A DNA stretch of 64,000 nt from Siphonodentalium dalli (GCA_032622095.1 CP136064.1:176592247-176656246), one strand, 5' to 3'. Shown: positions 13,661-28,545, counted from the stretch's first letter. Translations and numbers: made by a program. The notes: a model not told the origin generated them from the letters alone.

Positions 13661-15690
13661 TTGATCAAATAAAGGGTGTTGTATGGTGGATACCCATTCC
13701 ATACAGATCCAAAATGGCCACCGCCCAGATGGTGTCAAACTGGAGACCTATATATATATATATAGATGATCACCTGAAATCCTAAATATTGGTGGAATCT
13801 AAAGCTATATGGGTGCCTCTCTATTTGTGCACACGGTTGTTTATTATGTATTCCTATGCGATTTGCATTCTTTCTTTGAACCATTATCAAGTGGTATAAG
13901 GATGCACTTTAAATACATGCGGCACATACCAAATCGCTGTTGTCTGCTGATAGTTGATCCATTTTTATGTCTGGCTAAACTGACACGACTCGTAATGAAT
14001 TGTCAATTACCAGAGTACTGATCAGCTCGCGTTCACTATTGGTAATTATGTTGTGATCACAGTAGTGAGCGACACGTGACTTCATACAGATCTACAGCAG
14101 TGTAATCGCAGCCATAACACAAATAACTTCCAGTTGGTGGACATGTTGGTGCTGTTCATGTAGTCTTATGGTGTTAAATTAACAGGATACATAGGTTGTT
14201 AGCGTAATATTATTTTAAGTCATATAAATTGGGTTTCTGGTGTATCCGCCTGGTATAATGTCAGCAAGGTTGGTAATGTTTGTCATATACGATCGCTATG
14301 ATGTTTATCTGATTTCTACACGTAGTATGCTGTTATGTGGTTACCCACTGGTACCAATAAATCCCAACAAATGCTTTTTGCAACAGATGATGTAACCAGA
14401 GATCAAAATGTAAAGTTAATGAATAATATACAATAAGACTTTGACTGCCGCATTGAGAATGACAATCAAATACGCCCTCATTTGAGCCCATGCATTGGTG
14501 ATAATAATACCAATCGTGTGTTTATTAGACGTTTATTCATACATAATCAGTCATTTCATGTGTGTATATATGATTACGATTGCCAATATATCCGTTAAAT
14601 GAACCAATTTTGTAAAAAAAAAACGTTATGTAACAGGAATTAGTACCTGATTTGTATACCTTAGCAACCATTAATTTGTGACCGCAATATTGTGTAATAA
14701 GATGAAAACATTCATTTCCCTCTGATGGTAATTTGTGTAAACTAGTTAATTAGAATATATCATGCTTAAAATATCATGCTTTATCGTATAAAATATGTTC
14801 ATTAATCGACAATATTCGCCCTGACCAAACCACCAAACGTTTCATTTCATATAGACACCGTTGCGTTTAAGATTAGAGTAATGGGCACATTTTATGCAAT
14901 TTAAAGCAGTTTTCGATCATGTACTAAAATTTACGGAGATTTACAGGATTTAAAGCAAATAATCCCATCTGACTACCTAGCATTATACGATAGACTAGCT
15001 CATGTCTAAAACAAAATAGGCTAATATAGAACTGACATGAGCAATATAATGCTTTCGATGTTAATGTGATTATATAGTTTCAAACTGATGTTACTAATTT
15101 TAAGTGCATAACACGAGGAAGGATTTCCGTGTGTGTCAGATTATCGATACCATATTATTATTTGTTTAAATTGGTATTGTTTAAATTGGTATTTTCTTTT
15201 TATTATTATGTTTCAATAACATATCAATATTAATACTCCATTCATTTTGAACAAAACGTCATTCCAATTATTCCAACTGATTCATAATGAATGCGTGGAT
15301 AATACCAATGATCGTCAGTCTGCTAATTTACCATGACCCATCTGAATGTGTACACGCTTTCGGGATTACCCATAATGAACATTGCAGTGGTTATGGGTTG
15401 TTGTCCATCGTCTGCTATATAATACACTTGTCATTCTGGTTAGTTTCATAATTAAGTGTAATTGGACATATCTAAATTACGTATTGGATGTAATATGAAT
15501 TGGTAACATCACATTATCTCAGCATTGTGGGTACACAACCATTATTTAGCTTAATTGAGGACCCCAGTATTCTGATATGATCGTAAACTGTTACAGAAAC
15601 ACACATTCATTGTCATCCAATGTTTATATAGCATTCCCTACATTGGAATTGTGTGAATTGTGTGAATAATTAATAGCCATCATAGTTCGG
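13661..15690. other. Inside the large element, no recognised feature
   Basis: AT-rich sequence with a short TA run near 13,752-13,764. No coding frame with recognisable motifs and no inverted or tandem repeats were noticed. Confidence 0.35.
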
Positions 15691-15694
15691 ACAT

Positions 15695-16002
15695 AGTGTC
15701 GAAATGTCGTATATGTCGGACATTCATGAACAATAGATCTGAATTGTCGTAAACATGTCGTATAATCTGTTTATAATTCCGAAATGTCGTGCGAGCTCTA
15801 ATATCCATATAAGGCAGTATATCGATAAGCCATGATATCCATTGAATAGAGGGCCTATAAATTAGTCTCCATGCCTGACGACATTGTTGTAGGTCATACA
15901 GAAGAGGAATTATTTAGTTTTTGTGCTCTCCTGTAAAATTTAGTTTTGGCGGAAAATTTTATTATACGACATTTCCGAAGCACACCGACGATATACAACA
16001 TG
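15695..16002. repeat. Right cluster of AAATGTCGTATA motifs
   Basis: Motif copies occur near 15,700, 15,750, 15,780 and 15,963. The last (TATACGACATTTCCGAAGCA) is the inverted partner of the extended copy at 11,309-11,342. Together the two clusters bracket about 4.7 kb that contains the palindrome element. Confidence 0.55.
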
Positions 16003-17079
16003 TCGTTATGATTAATTGTGCTTAACCGATTAATATTCGCAAATCTTAGCTAGCCCGAATGTATTAACATGAGGGCTCGTATTTGGATACTTGGAACGTT
16101 GTCGCGAATGTTACAGCAAATTCAAGATATTTATTTGAAAATCCTGACTCTGTTCTTGCGATTCCATTTCCTTTACCTCATTGTATCATTGGAACAATAG
16201 TTAGAAACAAGGAGATTATGTTCGTTATAACATATATAGTATTATATGACCTGTGTTCAATTAATGCTGTGTCGCTATAATAGTCTCTTTCTTTACGTGC
16301 ATGTATAGTATGACTGACAGTGTCCGGTTGCTACGACTCGTGCAACTGGTTTGGGGAATACAATTATCTGACACAAGATTTGGCAACAAGGATTTTCTTT
16401 TCCAGTTCCCATTATCGAATGGCGATCTCCATCAAATCATAATCTGTCATTATCTCGGCGACAATTGTGTCTGTTTCTTTGCAATCACTCAATGTATTTT
16501 GCTGAATGGGCCAAGACTGCACATATATGCAAGCGCAGTAGCCTGAACCTTCAGCTATAGTTTGCTTAACTATACAATGATAATTCCGTCCTTGGTCAGA
16601 ACTCTTTGGAGACATTTTGGATGAGAGCCTTGATGCGAGCCTACTGGCCTACTTGTGGCAAGTCACCATATCCGATGTGACCTGGCATGGTCGCAGTGTT
16701 GAAACGATTCATTGGCTAGCCAGTGTCTCAAAAAATGTTTATACCTCTTTTGATAGGGTAGATGATTTCTCATTTCCATGTGTTCACTGTACCCTAATAG
16801 ACAACATCTGAACTGTTATCCTCAGACATTAGTGTTTATCGATAAATTCAAATTCATGGGTCCATTAATAAGGACATATTATGGTATCAGTGCCTCATCG
16901 CCACAATACCGTACAAATGTAATATGATACAAAATGGTGAGCATGAAACATGTATGGCCAACGTAATAGTTCCATTCCAATGGTATCAGTGCCTCAAAGG
17001 CTCAATGACATAAGAACTGACTATACATGTATCAATATGGTGACAATTTTCACTGATACCGACATACTTCTGCGCTTTC
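16003..17079. other. Inside the large element, no recognised feature
   Basis: Several short open frames but no recognised protein motif. TGGTATCAGTGCCTCA appears twice (16,880 and 16,981), a small local duplication. Confidence 0.35.
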
Positions 17080-17830
17080 AATCCGTGAATAGTAAAGGCG
17101 AACTACTATGCATATATATTGTCACATGCTCCAGATGCACTGCCAATAGCCTTTCCAACAGAGTCCATCACTTGGCTCTCTATCTTCTATTTCCACATAT
17201 CAAAAAGATCACATGTCAAATAGCCTTCACTCACGTATAAAGCACAGTTACATGTACATGAAATGCATTTATATTGCGCAGGGCCACTATAATTTCCAAC
17301 AGAGACCAACACATGGCTCTTTTCCTTCTATTGCCTCATATCCAATTGATTATCGGGCAAATAACAGAGAGGACAGCATTTGTATTGTCACACATATTAA
17401 GTGCAGTTACATGAACAGCATTTATATTTATATTGCGCACGACCACTGCATGCCTGCATATTGGATGCGAACGACGGTTCGGTTCACCTGGAGGTTGCGA
17501 AATCTAGGTCGCGCCAAAGTTGTATGTTGCTCTCGCGATACTGATTATAACAGTTTGTGTAACCTATGGGTACCTAAGCACAACCAGACAACCAACAAAT
17601 ACTAGTACGCTATGGCTTACGCATATTTTTGCATTCCGCAGGTCTGCCAGCGCCAATTTCAAAAGAGTCCAAAACATAGCTCTTCTCCGTCTATTACAAC
17701 ATATCCATATGAATATCTGGTGAATAGAATACCTAAATGACTAACACAAATGAAAGCTTTTGTATCATCACACATATAAAGCGCCGTTCCGCAAGAAGCC
17801 TTTATATTGTGCATGACCACTGCCCAGTAC
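17080..17830 (+). repeat. Degenerate tandem repeat of about 200-260 bp
   Basis: Three to four imperfect units share TTTATATTGCGCA, CGACCACTGC or GGCCACTA, CTTCTATT followed by ACATATC or TCATATCC, and CACACATAT followed by AAG or AAAGC. Unit starts are near 17,085, 17,220, 17,395 and 17,745. Frames over it are open for up to 130 codons but show no domain I know. Confidence 0.5.
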
Positions 17831-17849
17831 CAGTGACTGGCGGGGTGCT

Positions 17850-19790
17850 ACCATCGTTGATTCGGAAAACAAATCTTCCAGGGCGAACGCCTCAGCACCT
17901 GAGCCTTAGGGTGGGGAAGACTCGTCATGTGTCGCTAACAGCGCACCAGCCAACCAGACTTCAGTTCTTCCCAGATGAAAATGCAGCTCGAGCTCTCATT
18001 TGCTCTCGCAATTCAGAAGACGGATGTACTTGCACCCGTAATATAATCGTTAGCTGTGTTTTTCTCAAATTATAATGTCATTGTGGGATAGACCTCGATA
18101 CATGCATGTTCCGTTGCACTTTCACATTCCCATAATTTAACTGCGATGGGAACGGTTTTATATATACCTTCCAATAGTTTACTATTGAATCAACGATTAC
18201 TGTGACCATGCACATTTTGTCAAGAGGGAAGAGTGCAAAGTTTAATGCTCGTGAATTCGAAATTACAAGTGCATACGGCTGCGAGAACAATTGCTCCTGT
18301 CTCCTGGGAAGGATAGACTTCTGACTCTTCCCCACGGTCTGTGGCCCACTCCATTACGAGAGTGGGTCTTGTCCCCCTGGAATCATTTTCCCTCGGGATA
18401 TGTCCAGGACTAAGTGTATAAAACATTCTCCGCACCGTAAGCAAGGACACCGCTATGTTCTTGCACAGGAGAAATCGGATCTCATCGTCCTCTTCGCCGA
18501 GAAAAGACAGTATCTTACCTGCGGTTCAATTTCTAGCAGGTAAGATCACGTGGCCAAGTAACTAACGGAATTTGCCTTATTAACCTTGTGTTGCAATAAC
18601 TAACTAACAAAATGTTTTGTATATTACGCTTGCTAATAACTAACAGAATGTCTTGTCTTGCTTATAGTTGAACGAGATTCGACTTTGATGGCCACACATC
18701 ATGCGGGTTGCTCAAGAAATAAACGCGGCAATACGCTGTATTGTAATAGTTGGGTGAGGGCCCGTTGGTCCATGGTTAAACAATTTGAGCAAAGTACCAG
18801 TCTTACCTCGGGCAGGAACCATTCGGTCCCCCCTGGTCCTGCTTCAGCAGACCGTGGGAGGCAGGGTGCCGTCCTCCGGAGATTTGGTCAACCAATCCTC
18901 CAGGACACAAGCACCCGTGCCTTTGGCGACTGTTCTGGGTGGGGAAGCCTCGTTGTCCCCTGCCGCACAAAGCGCACCAGCCAACTGGCCTTCTGACGCT
19001 TCCCCACGGCACCGTGGCCCACTTCATTACGAGGGTCGGTCATGTCCCCCTGGAAATGTCATCCCAAGTGATACGTCCAGGCCTGCTCCTCTGCCATCAT
19101 GGGATCCTTGTGGTATGTCATTGACGTTTATGCCAGCTTGTCAGGACCACCTGCATTTGGGAGATTCGGTTGGGGGGGGGGGCTTTCTCTGGTCAAATGG
19201 ATCCTTCCAATTTTACCTTTTTCCACCATTCTGGCCTTGGGGTGGGAAATAGCACCTTAAATCCAACTGCGAGAGCATTTGTTCCTCGTTCGAGCCATTC
19301 CCAGAGTGGGCTTCCCTCTAGTACCTTATCTCAACTTGATGCAGGCTGTTCTGTTGCTGGTGTCGATCCTGACATGCTTTCTATGGTTCTCCTGGCGTCT
19401 GATGGCTTTGACGACGATGAGCAAGAATCTCGGGCCGACGGTGGTTCCCACTGTCGGTCAAGGATTCTGTCGTTCCTAGGGAACTCGCTTTGTTGATCTC
19501 TTGTAAAAACTTCATCACAGAATATGTGTCAAATCTTGTTACAATGAATTACAAAAAATTTGCACAACCGTACCAGTCTTTACCTCGGGCTGTACCATGC
19601 AGTTCGGGCCTACTGGTCCTGCATCAGCAGACCGTGGCAGGCAGGGTGCCGTTCTCTGAGATTCGGGCAACCAATCCTCCAGGACAACAGCCCCCGAGCC
19701 TTTGGAGGCTGTTCTGTGTGGGGAAGCTGGCACGAATGGTATGGCACTGCCTCGGATGTTTCTCCAAAAAAACAAGGGGGGAGGTACATG
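17850..19790 (+). repeat. G+C-rich degenerate repeat block of unknown origin
   Basis: The base composition differs sharply from the AT-rich surroundings. A module of about 160 bp (ACCTCGGGC, GCAGACCGTGG, AGGCAGGGTGCCGT, CAATCCTCCAGGACA, GTGGGGAAGC) occurs at 18,795-18,952 and again at 19,571-19,730. Parts of it and a neighbouring module (CTTCCCCACGG, GTGGCCCAC, TTGTCCCCCTGGAA) occur at 17,870 and 18,325. Proline- and serine-rich frames cross it, as expected for a worn copy of a formerly coding mobile element, but I cannot assign a family. Confidence 0.5.
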
Positions 19791-20279
19791 TACAAGCTTG
19801 AGCTATGCTGGAATCTGAATTTATGAGCTCTTTCACATAACATATCAAAGCTGATTCATGACTAAATCACATTTACATGAAATCTGTTTTGGAAGAGTAC
19901 ATTCCCGTCAAATTGGGATATTAAATTTATTGCTCGTTGCCTCCTCTGGGCTTGCATTCTAATCCAAATAGTTCAGTTGAAGGGCTTTCCTTGGCGGAAA
20001 CTGAACTATCATAGATCCCTCCCATGGCGGTGCCATTCCCAACCCCGCGACTCTCAAATCTTATGATTAAGTCGGAAATAAAACTGGCTAGATGAATTGT
20101 TAGAACGCGCGAGTTACACGGGACGCATTCATGCATGGCTAATCCGAGCGCTGACTGACCGGAGTAGGCATTAAACGGACAATAAATTTTTAACCCTCCT
20201 GATAACACAAGGCCGGAGATAATAATCCAAATAGTTCAGTTTCCGGCTTCCCTTAAGGAAAAATTAATTATAATTTAAA

Positions 20280-20700
20280 AAATTATATATTTAGTACCAT
20301 GGGAACCTGTGCACCTGCGATTATGACCTTTTATTCGTACATTTTTAGGTCAATGTTTTTTAATCTTGGCACTGATATTTAGTATCATGGGAACCTGTGC
20401 ACCTGCGGTTATGATGTCTGTCCGACTTTTTTTTGTGGAGTTATTCCCCTTTTTCGACTTAGAACATTTTTACAACATGCATAATTTTGTTCGAGCTTTT
20501 ATTCCTACATTTTTTCGGTCAATAGGTTTAAGATTAGGGTTAGGGTTGTGCACCTGCAATGGGAACTGTTATTTTATTATTTTAACTAAATGTTTACTGA
20601 CATGTGAAACCTCTTAGTATTTTAACAACACGGGGGGGGGGGGGGGGGGGGGGGGGGTATCCTTAGTCCCATTGGGACAGTCACACCTCTGGTTTATACT
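20280..20700 (+). repeat. Family E repeat, right part, with 26-nt poly-G
   Basis: Resumes the interrupted unit (ACCATGGGAACCTGTGCACC) and repeats it at 20,384. It ends after a run of 26 G at 20,632-20,657 that mirrors the C-rich head at the other end. GGTTAGGGTTGTGCACC near 20,540 is part of the repeat and not a telomere. Confidence 0.65.
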
Positions 20701-23817
<3,117 letters not shown>

Positions 23818-24000
23818 AAAGAACATTCAAACATTATTGGTAATCTCCGGGCGACCAATGATCCACTGTTTACAGTGAATGAATTTGGTGGCATTGATAA
23901 GGACATTGATAAACCGGATCCCTCTTCATCCACCAGACAAAGGAAAAAAGGAACTGTGGAACTCAGAGCTCCAAACATCCAAGCCCCATCAAACCAACAG
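23818..24000 (+). CDS. NALCN: NALCN exon: variable C-terminal tail
   Basis: Sixty-one codons, in phase 0 at both ends. It starts KEHSNIIGNLRATNDPLFTV and includes a Lys/Arg patch (RQRKKGTVELR) and Ser/Pro-rich stretches. It lies where the vertebrate tail is also weakly conserved and Gln/Ser-rich, so assignment rests on splice phase and position more than on residues. The acceptor is CTCTTTTTCCAG and the donor CAG followed by GTATGA. It is likely cytoplasmic and disordered. Confidence 0.85.
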
Positions 24001-24042
24001 GTATGAAACTCTCAAGACAAACCAATTTTATACCTTGAATAC

Positions 24043-24291
24043 TTACCCCTCTAACATAAGGCAATTGGCTCAACACTTTCTATGCAGAATGAATCCTATT
24101 CATTGGCGGGAAATGTTCACATGATAAGTTCAACAAATGAGCTATGGGCGACAGGTAATACAATTACCGAAGTCCTATTTATTGGAGGGAAATGTACAGA
24201 AAATAAGTTCAACTATGGTCTTTTGTTGAACTTATTATCTGAACACTTCCTAAGGGAACTACTCATCAATGAGTATTTAGAATAGAATGGG
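24043..24291. mobile_element. Family D foldback element (copy 2)
   Basis: Contains GGGAAATGTTCACATGATAA, then GTTGAACTTATTATCTGAAC as the returning arm, and ends in AATGGG before TTAA (24,292-24,295). The left tip is worn (TTACCCCTCTAAC). Confidence 0.55.
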
Positions 24292-24304
24292 TTAAATATG
24301 TATC

Positions 24305-24870
24305 AGGGTTCCAGGCCTTAAAGCTAAAATGGGAGCTCTAATTTTACATAAGTATCTGCATTATCCTTCTTTACTAGATCTAATAGAAACCAAGTAGGCT
24401 CAAAATATGCACAAATTGAATTATATTGCAAAATTGTTAGTGTCCCTCCAAAAAATAAAAACTATAATAAACTAGCCGAAATAGGCTCCCTTTGGGAGCC
24501 TTTATTCAGTGTCGGAGGGGCCTGTGGCTCCTGCAAAAATGGGCATGTGGCCCCTTTGTGCATTAGGGGCCTGTGGCCCCTATTTGGGTTCCTGACACAT
24601 GACAAACAATTCCTACTCTTGTATATACATTTTGGCGGCATTATTGCCCTTTTTCGACATAGAATGGCATGCATCAGGCATGGAAACCTGCAATTTTGAG
24701 TTCAGTTGGAGTCATTTTGGCTGAGTTATTGCTATTTTTCTACATAGAATCGTACATCCTGGGATGCATCTTTGTCCGAACCTGTATTCTTAGAATTTTC
24801 TTGATATTGTGCCAATTTGAGGTTATAGTTCGACTCTTAAGAGTTTTTTCAGATTTGGTTATTTGTATGC
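24305..24870 (+). repeat. Mixed repeat fragments including family E body
   Basis: CAGGGTTCCAGGCC at 24,305 and the inverted tip GGGTTCCTG near 24,596 could be ends of a worn element; stem-forming blocks (GGCTCCCTTTGGGAGCC, GGGGCCTGTGGCCCC) lie between them. From about 24,630 the family E words GCCCTTTTTCGACATAGAAT and GAGTTATTGC follow. Confidence 0.4.
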
Positions 24871-25010
24871 AGCTCAGTTATAAGACAATGCACAAGTATT
24901 TATTCCATATACTATATTTCTATAAAGCTTCTGCTCCAAATGAAGCTGCCGTGTTGGGGGACTCTGTGGCCAAGCAGTCTTTTATTTCATTTGTTTTTTA
25001 TTTATTTTTT

Positions 25011-25625
25011 ATGGATATATACCGAACATACATGTTGGAATATGTGTGTGTCGTATGGGATCCACAGTGCGAATACCAGATAACCAAACTCGAAAAAATT
25101 CAAAAAAAGGCAGCAAGATTCATAGGGAAAGAATATTCTCCGGAGCCAGGGACTGTCGCCAAACTGATAGACAGACTTAATCTGAAATCACTGCAGAAGA
25201 GACGAGAAATAAGAAGAATCCTTGCATTCCACAAAATCGTTCACGTGGGAATTGCAGTTACGTTTTCATCATATGTGCAACACCAAACCGGGGAAACCAG
25301 ACAATACCATCCAGCAAATATATTCCACTTCAGCCTGATTCTGATACATATAAAAACAGTTAACTCTGCCATACAATCAACAACTGGAACAAGTTGCAGT
25401 GGTTATATATATTTAGAGATCCTTAGATCAACGAACTGTCATAATACTGTCATGTTCAGACTGATAAGATACAGTAATGCCCTAAGTAATCAACCTCTTA
25501 ACCACAGCAGAATTATGGGTAACTTTACTTAGGGCATTACTGTATTCTCATACAACAGCAAACTCATCTGATGGGCCTCAATGGCCTCTTATGAGTAATT
25601 CCGTAAATGTAAAAATGTAAATGAT
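25011..25625 (+). mobile_element. LINE (Jockey/CR1-like) reverse transcriptase 3' fragment
   Basis: The translation MDIYRTYMLEYVCVVWDPQC, then ITKLEKIQKKAARFIGKEYS and SLQKRREIRRILAFHKIVH, is the typical C-terminal part of non-LTR reverse transcriptase ORF2 (LEYxxxVWDP, LEKIQKKAARFI, LQxRRxxxRxxxxxKI). Only this end is present, a usual 5' truncation. The frame degrades after about 25,300. A family A MITE interrupts it at 25,472-25,542, and the LINE's 3' tail resumes to end in TAAATGTAAAAATGTAAATG. Open frame upstream of 25,011 is not part of the LINE. Confidence 0.82.
25472..25542. mobile_element. Foldback MITE, family A (copy 3, 71 bp)
   Basis: Tips CAGTAATGCCCTAAGTAATC and ACTTAGGGCATTACTG, with TA at 25,470-25,471 and 25,543-25,544. 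The centre is lost, leaving one arm and the tip of the other. It sits in the LINE's 3' region and so is younger than it. Confidence 0.82.
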
Positions 25626-25639
25626 ATATTGCTCCAGTC

Positions 25640-26048
25640 TTCAAAAGGAACCTCTTTTGATAGGTGCATATATAAATATATTTTTACACCTACATGCACT
25701 CGCACTGTGGAACTTGAATGGATGACGTTGCTTGGGTGAAAACTTGTCATGTGATGTCACGCATGGGCCCCAACTTAATTTCTTATTGTATGGATGCAAC
25801 TTGCAACACAATACCAGAATATAGAGGATCTCCAACTCTTTATGTTGGGATATAAGATTTTATGAAATAAGTTAGATAAATTTGATTCACAACGAGTCGT
25901 AGATGAGAACATGCATGGAACACAAGCAAATCAACATCCATTTATTAACTGAGTAACTCTTTGTATTCCTGAGAGTGATTGATTATGTGTAGCTTGAAGT
26001 TGATGGCATTTATCAGAGTAATTCATCATCATCTTATCTGCATTTCAG
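25640..26048. other. NALCN intron, no recognised feature
   Basis: AT-rich sequence ending in the acceptor TTATCTGCATTTCAG. Confidence 0.45.
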
Positions 26049-26151
26049 TCTCAAAGCACCAGGAAATTTCTGGCTCCTACTCTCAGTGATGGAAGCGGCT
26101 CTCAGAAAGATAGACCTGGTCTCAAGAAAAGGGCATCAAGAGGGTCATCAG
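26049..26151 (+). CDS. NALCN: NALCN exon: Ser-rich tail
   Basis: The translation SQSTRKFLAPTLSDGSGSQK then DRPGLKKRASRGSS aligns with the vertebrate tail around LLSPTLSDRGGSRQD (from memory). The KKRAS segment is a plausible basophilic kinase site, which is inference. It is phase 0 at the start and carries one base (G) over the next intron, which is 6,956 bp. Confidence 0.93.
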
Positions 26152-26198
26152 GTACATATATCTATTATTACAAACCCTCACCCTTGTGACACCCTTTA

Positions 26199-26429
26199 CC
26201 CTTTCATGTCTGGGGCTTCCTGAAAATTTGATGAAAAACCCTGTGAGAATGCATTCACTTATATATGCGAGTCTAATGAGAATACATTGGTCTAACAATA
26301 TCTACCATGACCTTTTAAGCCAGTGCATTCATTCTCTAATATGCGAGGGACACACTCATATATATATAAGAGAATGCACTGGCACAGTATATTTAATGAT
26401 GCACCAGCGCAGCTCCCACCATGAAAGGG
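26199..26429. mobile_element. piggyBac-like MITE, family C (copy 2)
   Basis: The tips CCCTTTCATG and CATGAAAGGG are inverted, with TTTA and TTGA flanks as decayed TTAA. It contains two nested TATATATGCGA hairpins and GAATGCACTGGC. Confidence 0.65.
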
Positions 26430-26816
26430 TTGATGATTAGGGGTGTCTTCTGGTTTCACATCATTATGTTGTAAAGCTGACCAGGAAACCATTTCAGTAC
26501 CATCTTTGCTGAGTTTTTTTCAGACTGTTTGCAGTTCGCTTCGCACATTAAACTTCCAGATAGTTATTTGGAAAGGGCTATGAGGTACTGACAGGAACAT
26601 GTCCTTGTATCAAGCTATAGCTAGTCATTTTTAGCTAAACTTGACAAAGTAAAGTTTGAGCTATAATTTCCCCATCGGTTGTCCATCAACAAATTCCTAC
26701 AGCACACTCTACAGGACAAATCCTACATCTGTTTATCACCAAACTTCATATGAATCTTCGGGTGATCTCTAAATGGGAGCCATAAATTTTCTCAGAAATT
26801 CTGCAAAATTAATCAT
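26430..26816. other. NALCN intron, no recognised feature
   Basis: AT-rich sequence between two elements; nothing else seen. Confidence 0.4.
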
Positions 26817-26819
26817 TAA

Positions 26820-28545
26820 GGGGTCATCTCAAAACTCTAATCGGTACCGATTGCCATTTACCGATTGTAATCAAGCCTTTTGAATCGGAAATCAATCGGT
26901 AAGTCGGATATCGTAATTACGTTTAGAGCGTCATGAACAGTAAAATCGGTACCGATCAATGCACAAGAGTGAATGCCACAGTCGGTAAGACAATCGGTGA
27001 AATCCGTGCCGAATTGAGATGTTTAACGTCGATTTTTGTTGCATGAAAGAGTGAACACCGCAGTTGGTAAGACAATCGGTGAAATCGGTACTGATTGAGA
27101 CGTTTTTACGTTGTATCGTTGTATGAAAGCAACACACACCTGTCGTTGTTTGCCCCAGACCATAGATCATTGGGGGATTCCCCCGGAAAAAATCCTGTAC
27201 AAGGCTATGACCCCTACACATTTATGACAATGGGACAATCCTGGATCAACTCTGCACACTTCTTTTACTTTGCATGCGCTTAAATTTAAAATTAAAAAAA
27301 AATATTTTCCAATGTGCGTCTTATATGAGATATAAAAGTGACCATTATAAAATCCGCCTACTGTGTGAATAATATTTATTTCTAAATGCAAATGGATTAA
27401 TGTTAAATTTACGCTAAACAGTACTTTTTTCGGTACTAATTTGACCAATTCTCTCGTATTCCTCCGCGCACATTGTCGGAAGTTTGTTTTGCGTGCATTC
27501 TGTCATTTTTGAAGTCAATTTGACGTTTTGGGTTTCGAAGTTCAAAACATTATCAACTTAATCAAGGTGAATCGACGCACATCAAACAAAATTGTTATTA
27601 ATATTTTATTTTTTACAAAGACAAAAAGCCGTTCTGTCCTTTTGTTTTTAATTATAAATAGTAATCTAACACAGACACTCGAAAGCATGTGTTTGTCAAA
27701 AAGTAAACAGATTCGAGGTACCTGGCACGTGCAGTGAGCCGATGATTTGCAGTATGTTTTCATATACTTATTCAATCGGTAATTTTGTTTCTGAGCATCG
27801 TGTATACGGAACGAGTGTTCTGAAAAAAGTGCACGTGTCCCGAGATACTATTTGTTGCAGAACACCGGTCTTTCAAATTACTGATTGAATAAGTATAGGA
27901 AAACATTGAAAACATGGATGGCGACGAGTCACTCGTTGCTACTCGCTAATGGTGAAATATGTTTTAAGCTCCGTTAATTTGGCGTCCGGAACGATTTTAT
28001 CGCTGTAGAGTTGTAGCCGAGTATGTTATTTATAGGAAACAGGCGACATATGCCCGGTATTTTGTGTTTAGTGTTTTTATTTGAGATATGTTTGTCCGGG
28101 CACATGGTTAAGCCTGCATAACTTGAGTGTATTATATTAGGATACCGATCTATAAACTGCCTTATTTTGGGACTTTATGTCCAGAAACTGTGCCTATATA
28201 GTATATATATAATACAGGCCTACGTGGTACCGGTATTAACTTGAAAATAAATACATAAAACAATTAAATCATTTGTTGCCAGACCAATAGTGAATTACTC
28301 AGGTGCTGCGACCATTAGCGATGTTATATTTGAGTAACGTTCTGATCGGTAGATTCGGTACCGATTGTGACCATCACAAATTTACATAATCGGAAAAATC
28401 GGTACCGATTGACGCGTTGTTCAAAAATGCCGTTTCTACGTTGTAATCGGTATATTATCGGTAGAAATGACTTCCACAATGCGTCGTCAATCGGATAAAT
28501 TGGTGTTTTTGCCCATTTTACCGATTTTAGTTTTGAGATGACCCC
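26820..28545. mobile_element. 1.73-kb TIR element with TAA TSD (PIF/Harbinger-like)
   Basis: The tip GGGGTCATCTCAAAACT at the left is matched by its complement AGTTTTGAGATGACCCC at the right. TAA occurs on both sides (26,817-26,819 and 28,546-28,548), the 3-bp target size of PIF/Harbinger elements. The terminal 250 bp on each side carries many ATCGGTACCGATT-type words on both strands. An internal hairpin (ATACTTATTCAATCGGTAAT and inverse) lies at about 27,763-27,898. No transposase is evident, so it is probably non-autonomous. Confidence 0.8.

Larger units (their letters stand above)
10440..20263. mobile_element. Large inverted-repeat-bounded element (about 9.8 kb), family unknown
   Basis: The left arm 10,440-10,632 pairs with 20,080-20,263. 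Shared blocks include AACTATTTGGATTATTATCT, TTATCAGGAGGGTTAAAAAT, TCAGTCAGCGCTCGGATTAG and ATGAATGCGTCCCGTGTAAC. The outermost 40 bp of the left arm is also present a second time, inverted, at 19,961-20,007, so the right end is rearranged or carries a subterminal duplicate. It interrupts a family E unit. No transposase, polymerase or integrase was recognised in any frame; it contains other repeats listed separately. Whether it moved as one unit, or grew by later insertions into a smaller element, is open. Confidence 0.65.

Noticed and set aside
20536-20550. TTAGGGTTAGGG-like telomeric sequence
   Set aside because: Only two repeats, inside a family E unit next to the poly-G tract.
24669-25010. 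N-terminal part of the 287-codon frame
   Set aside because: The frame is open by chance through a family E fragment and AT-rich sequence; only the part from about 25,011 resembles a LINE protein.
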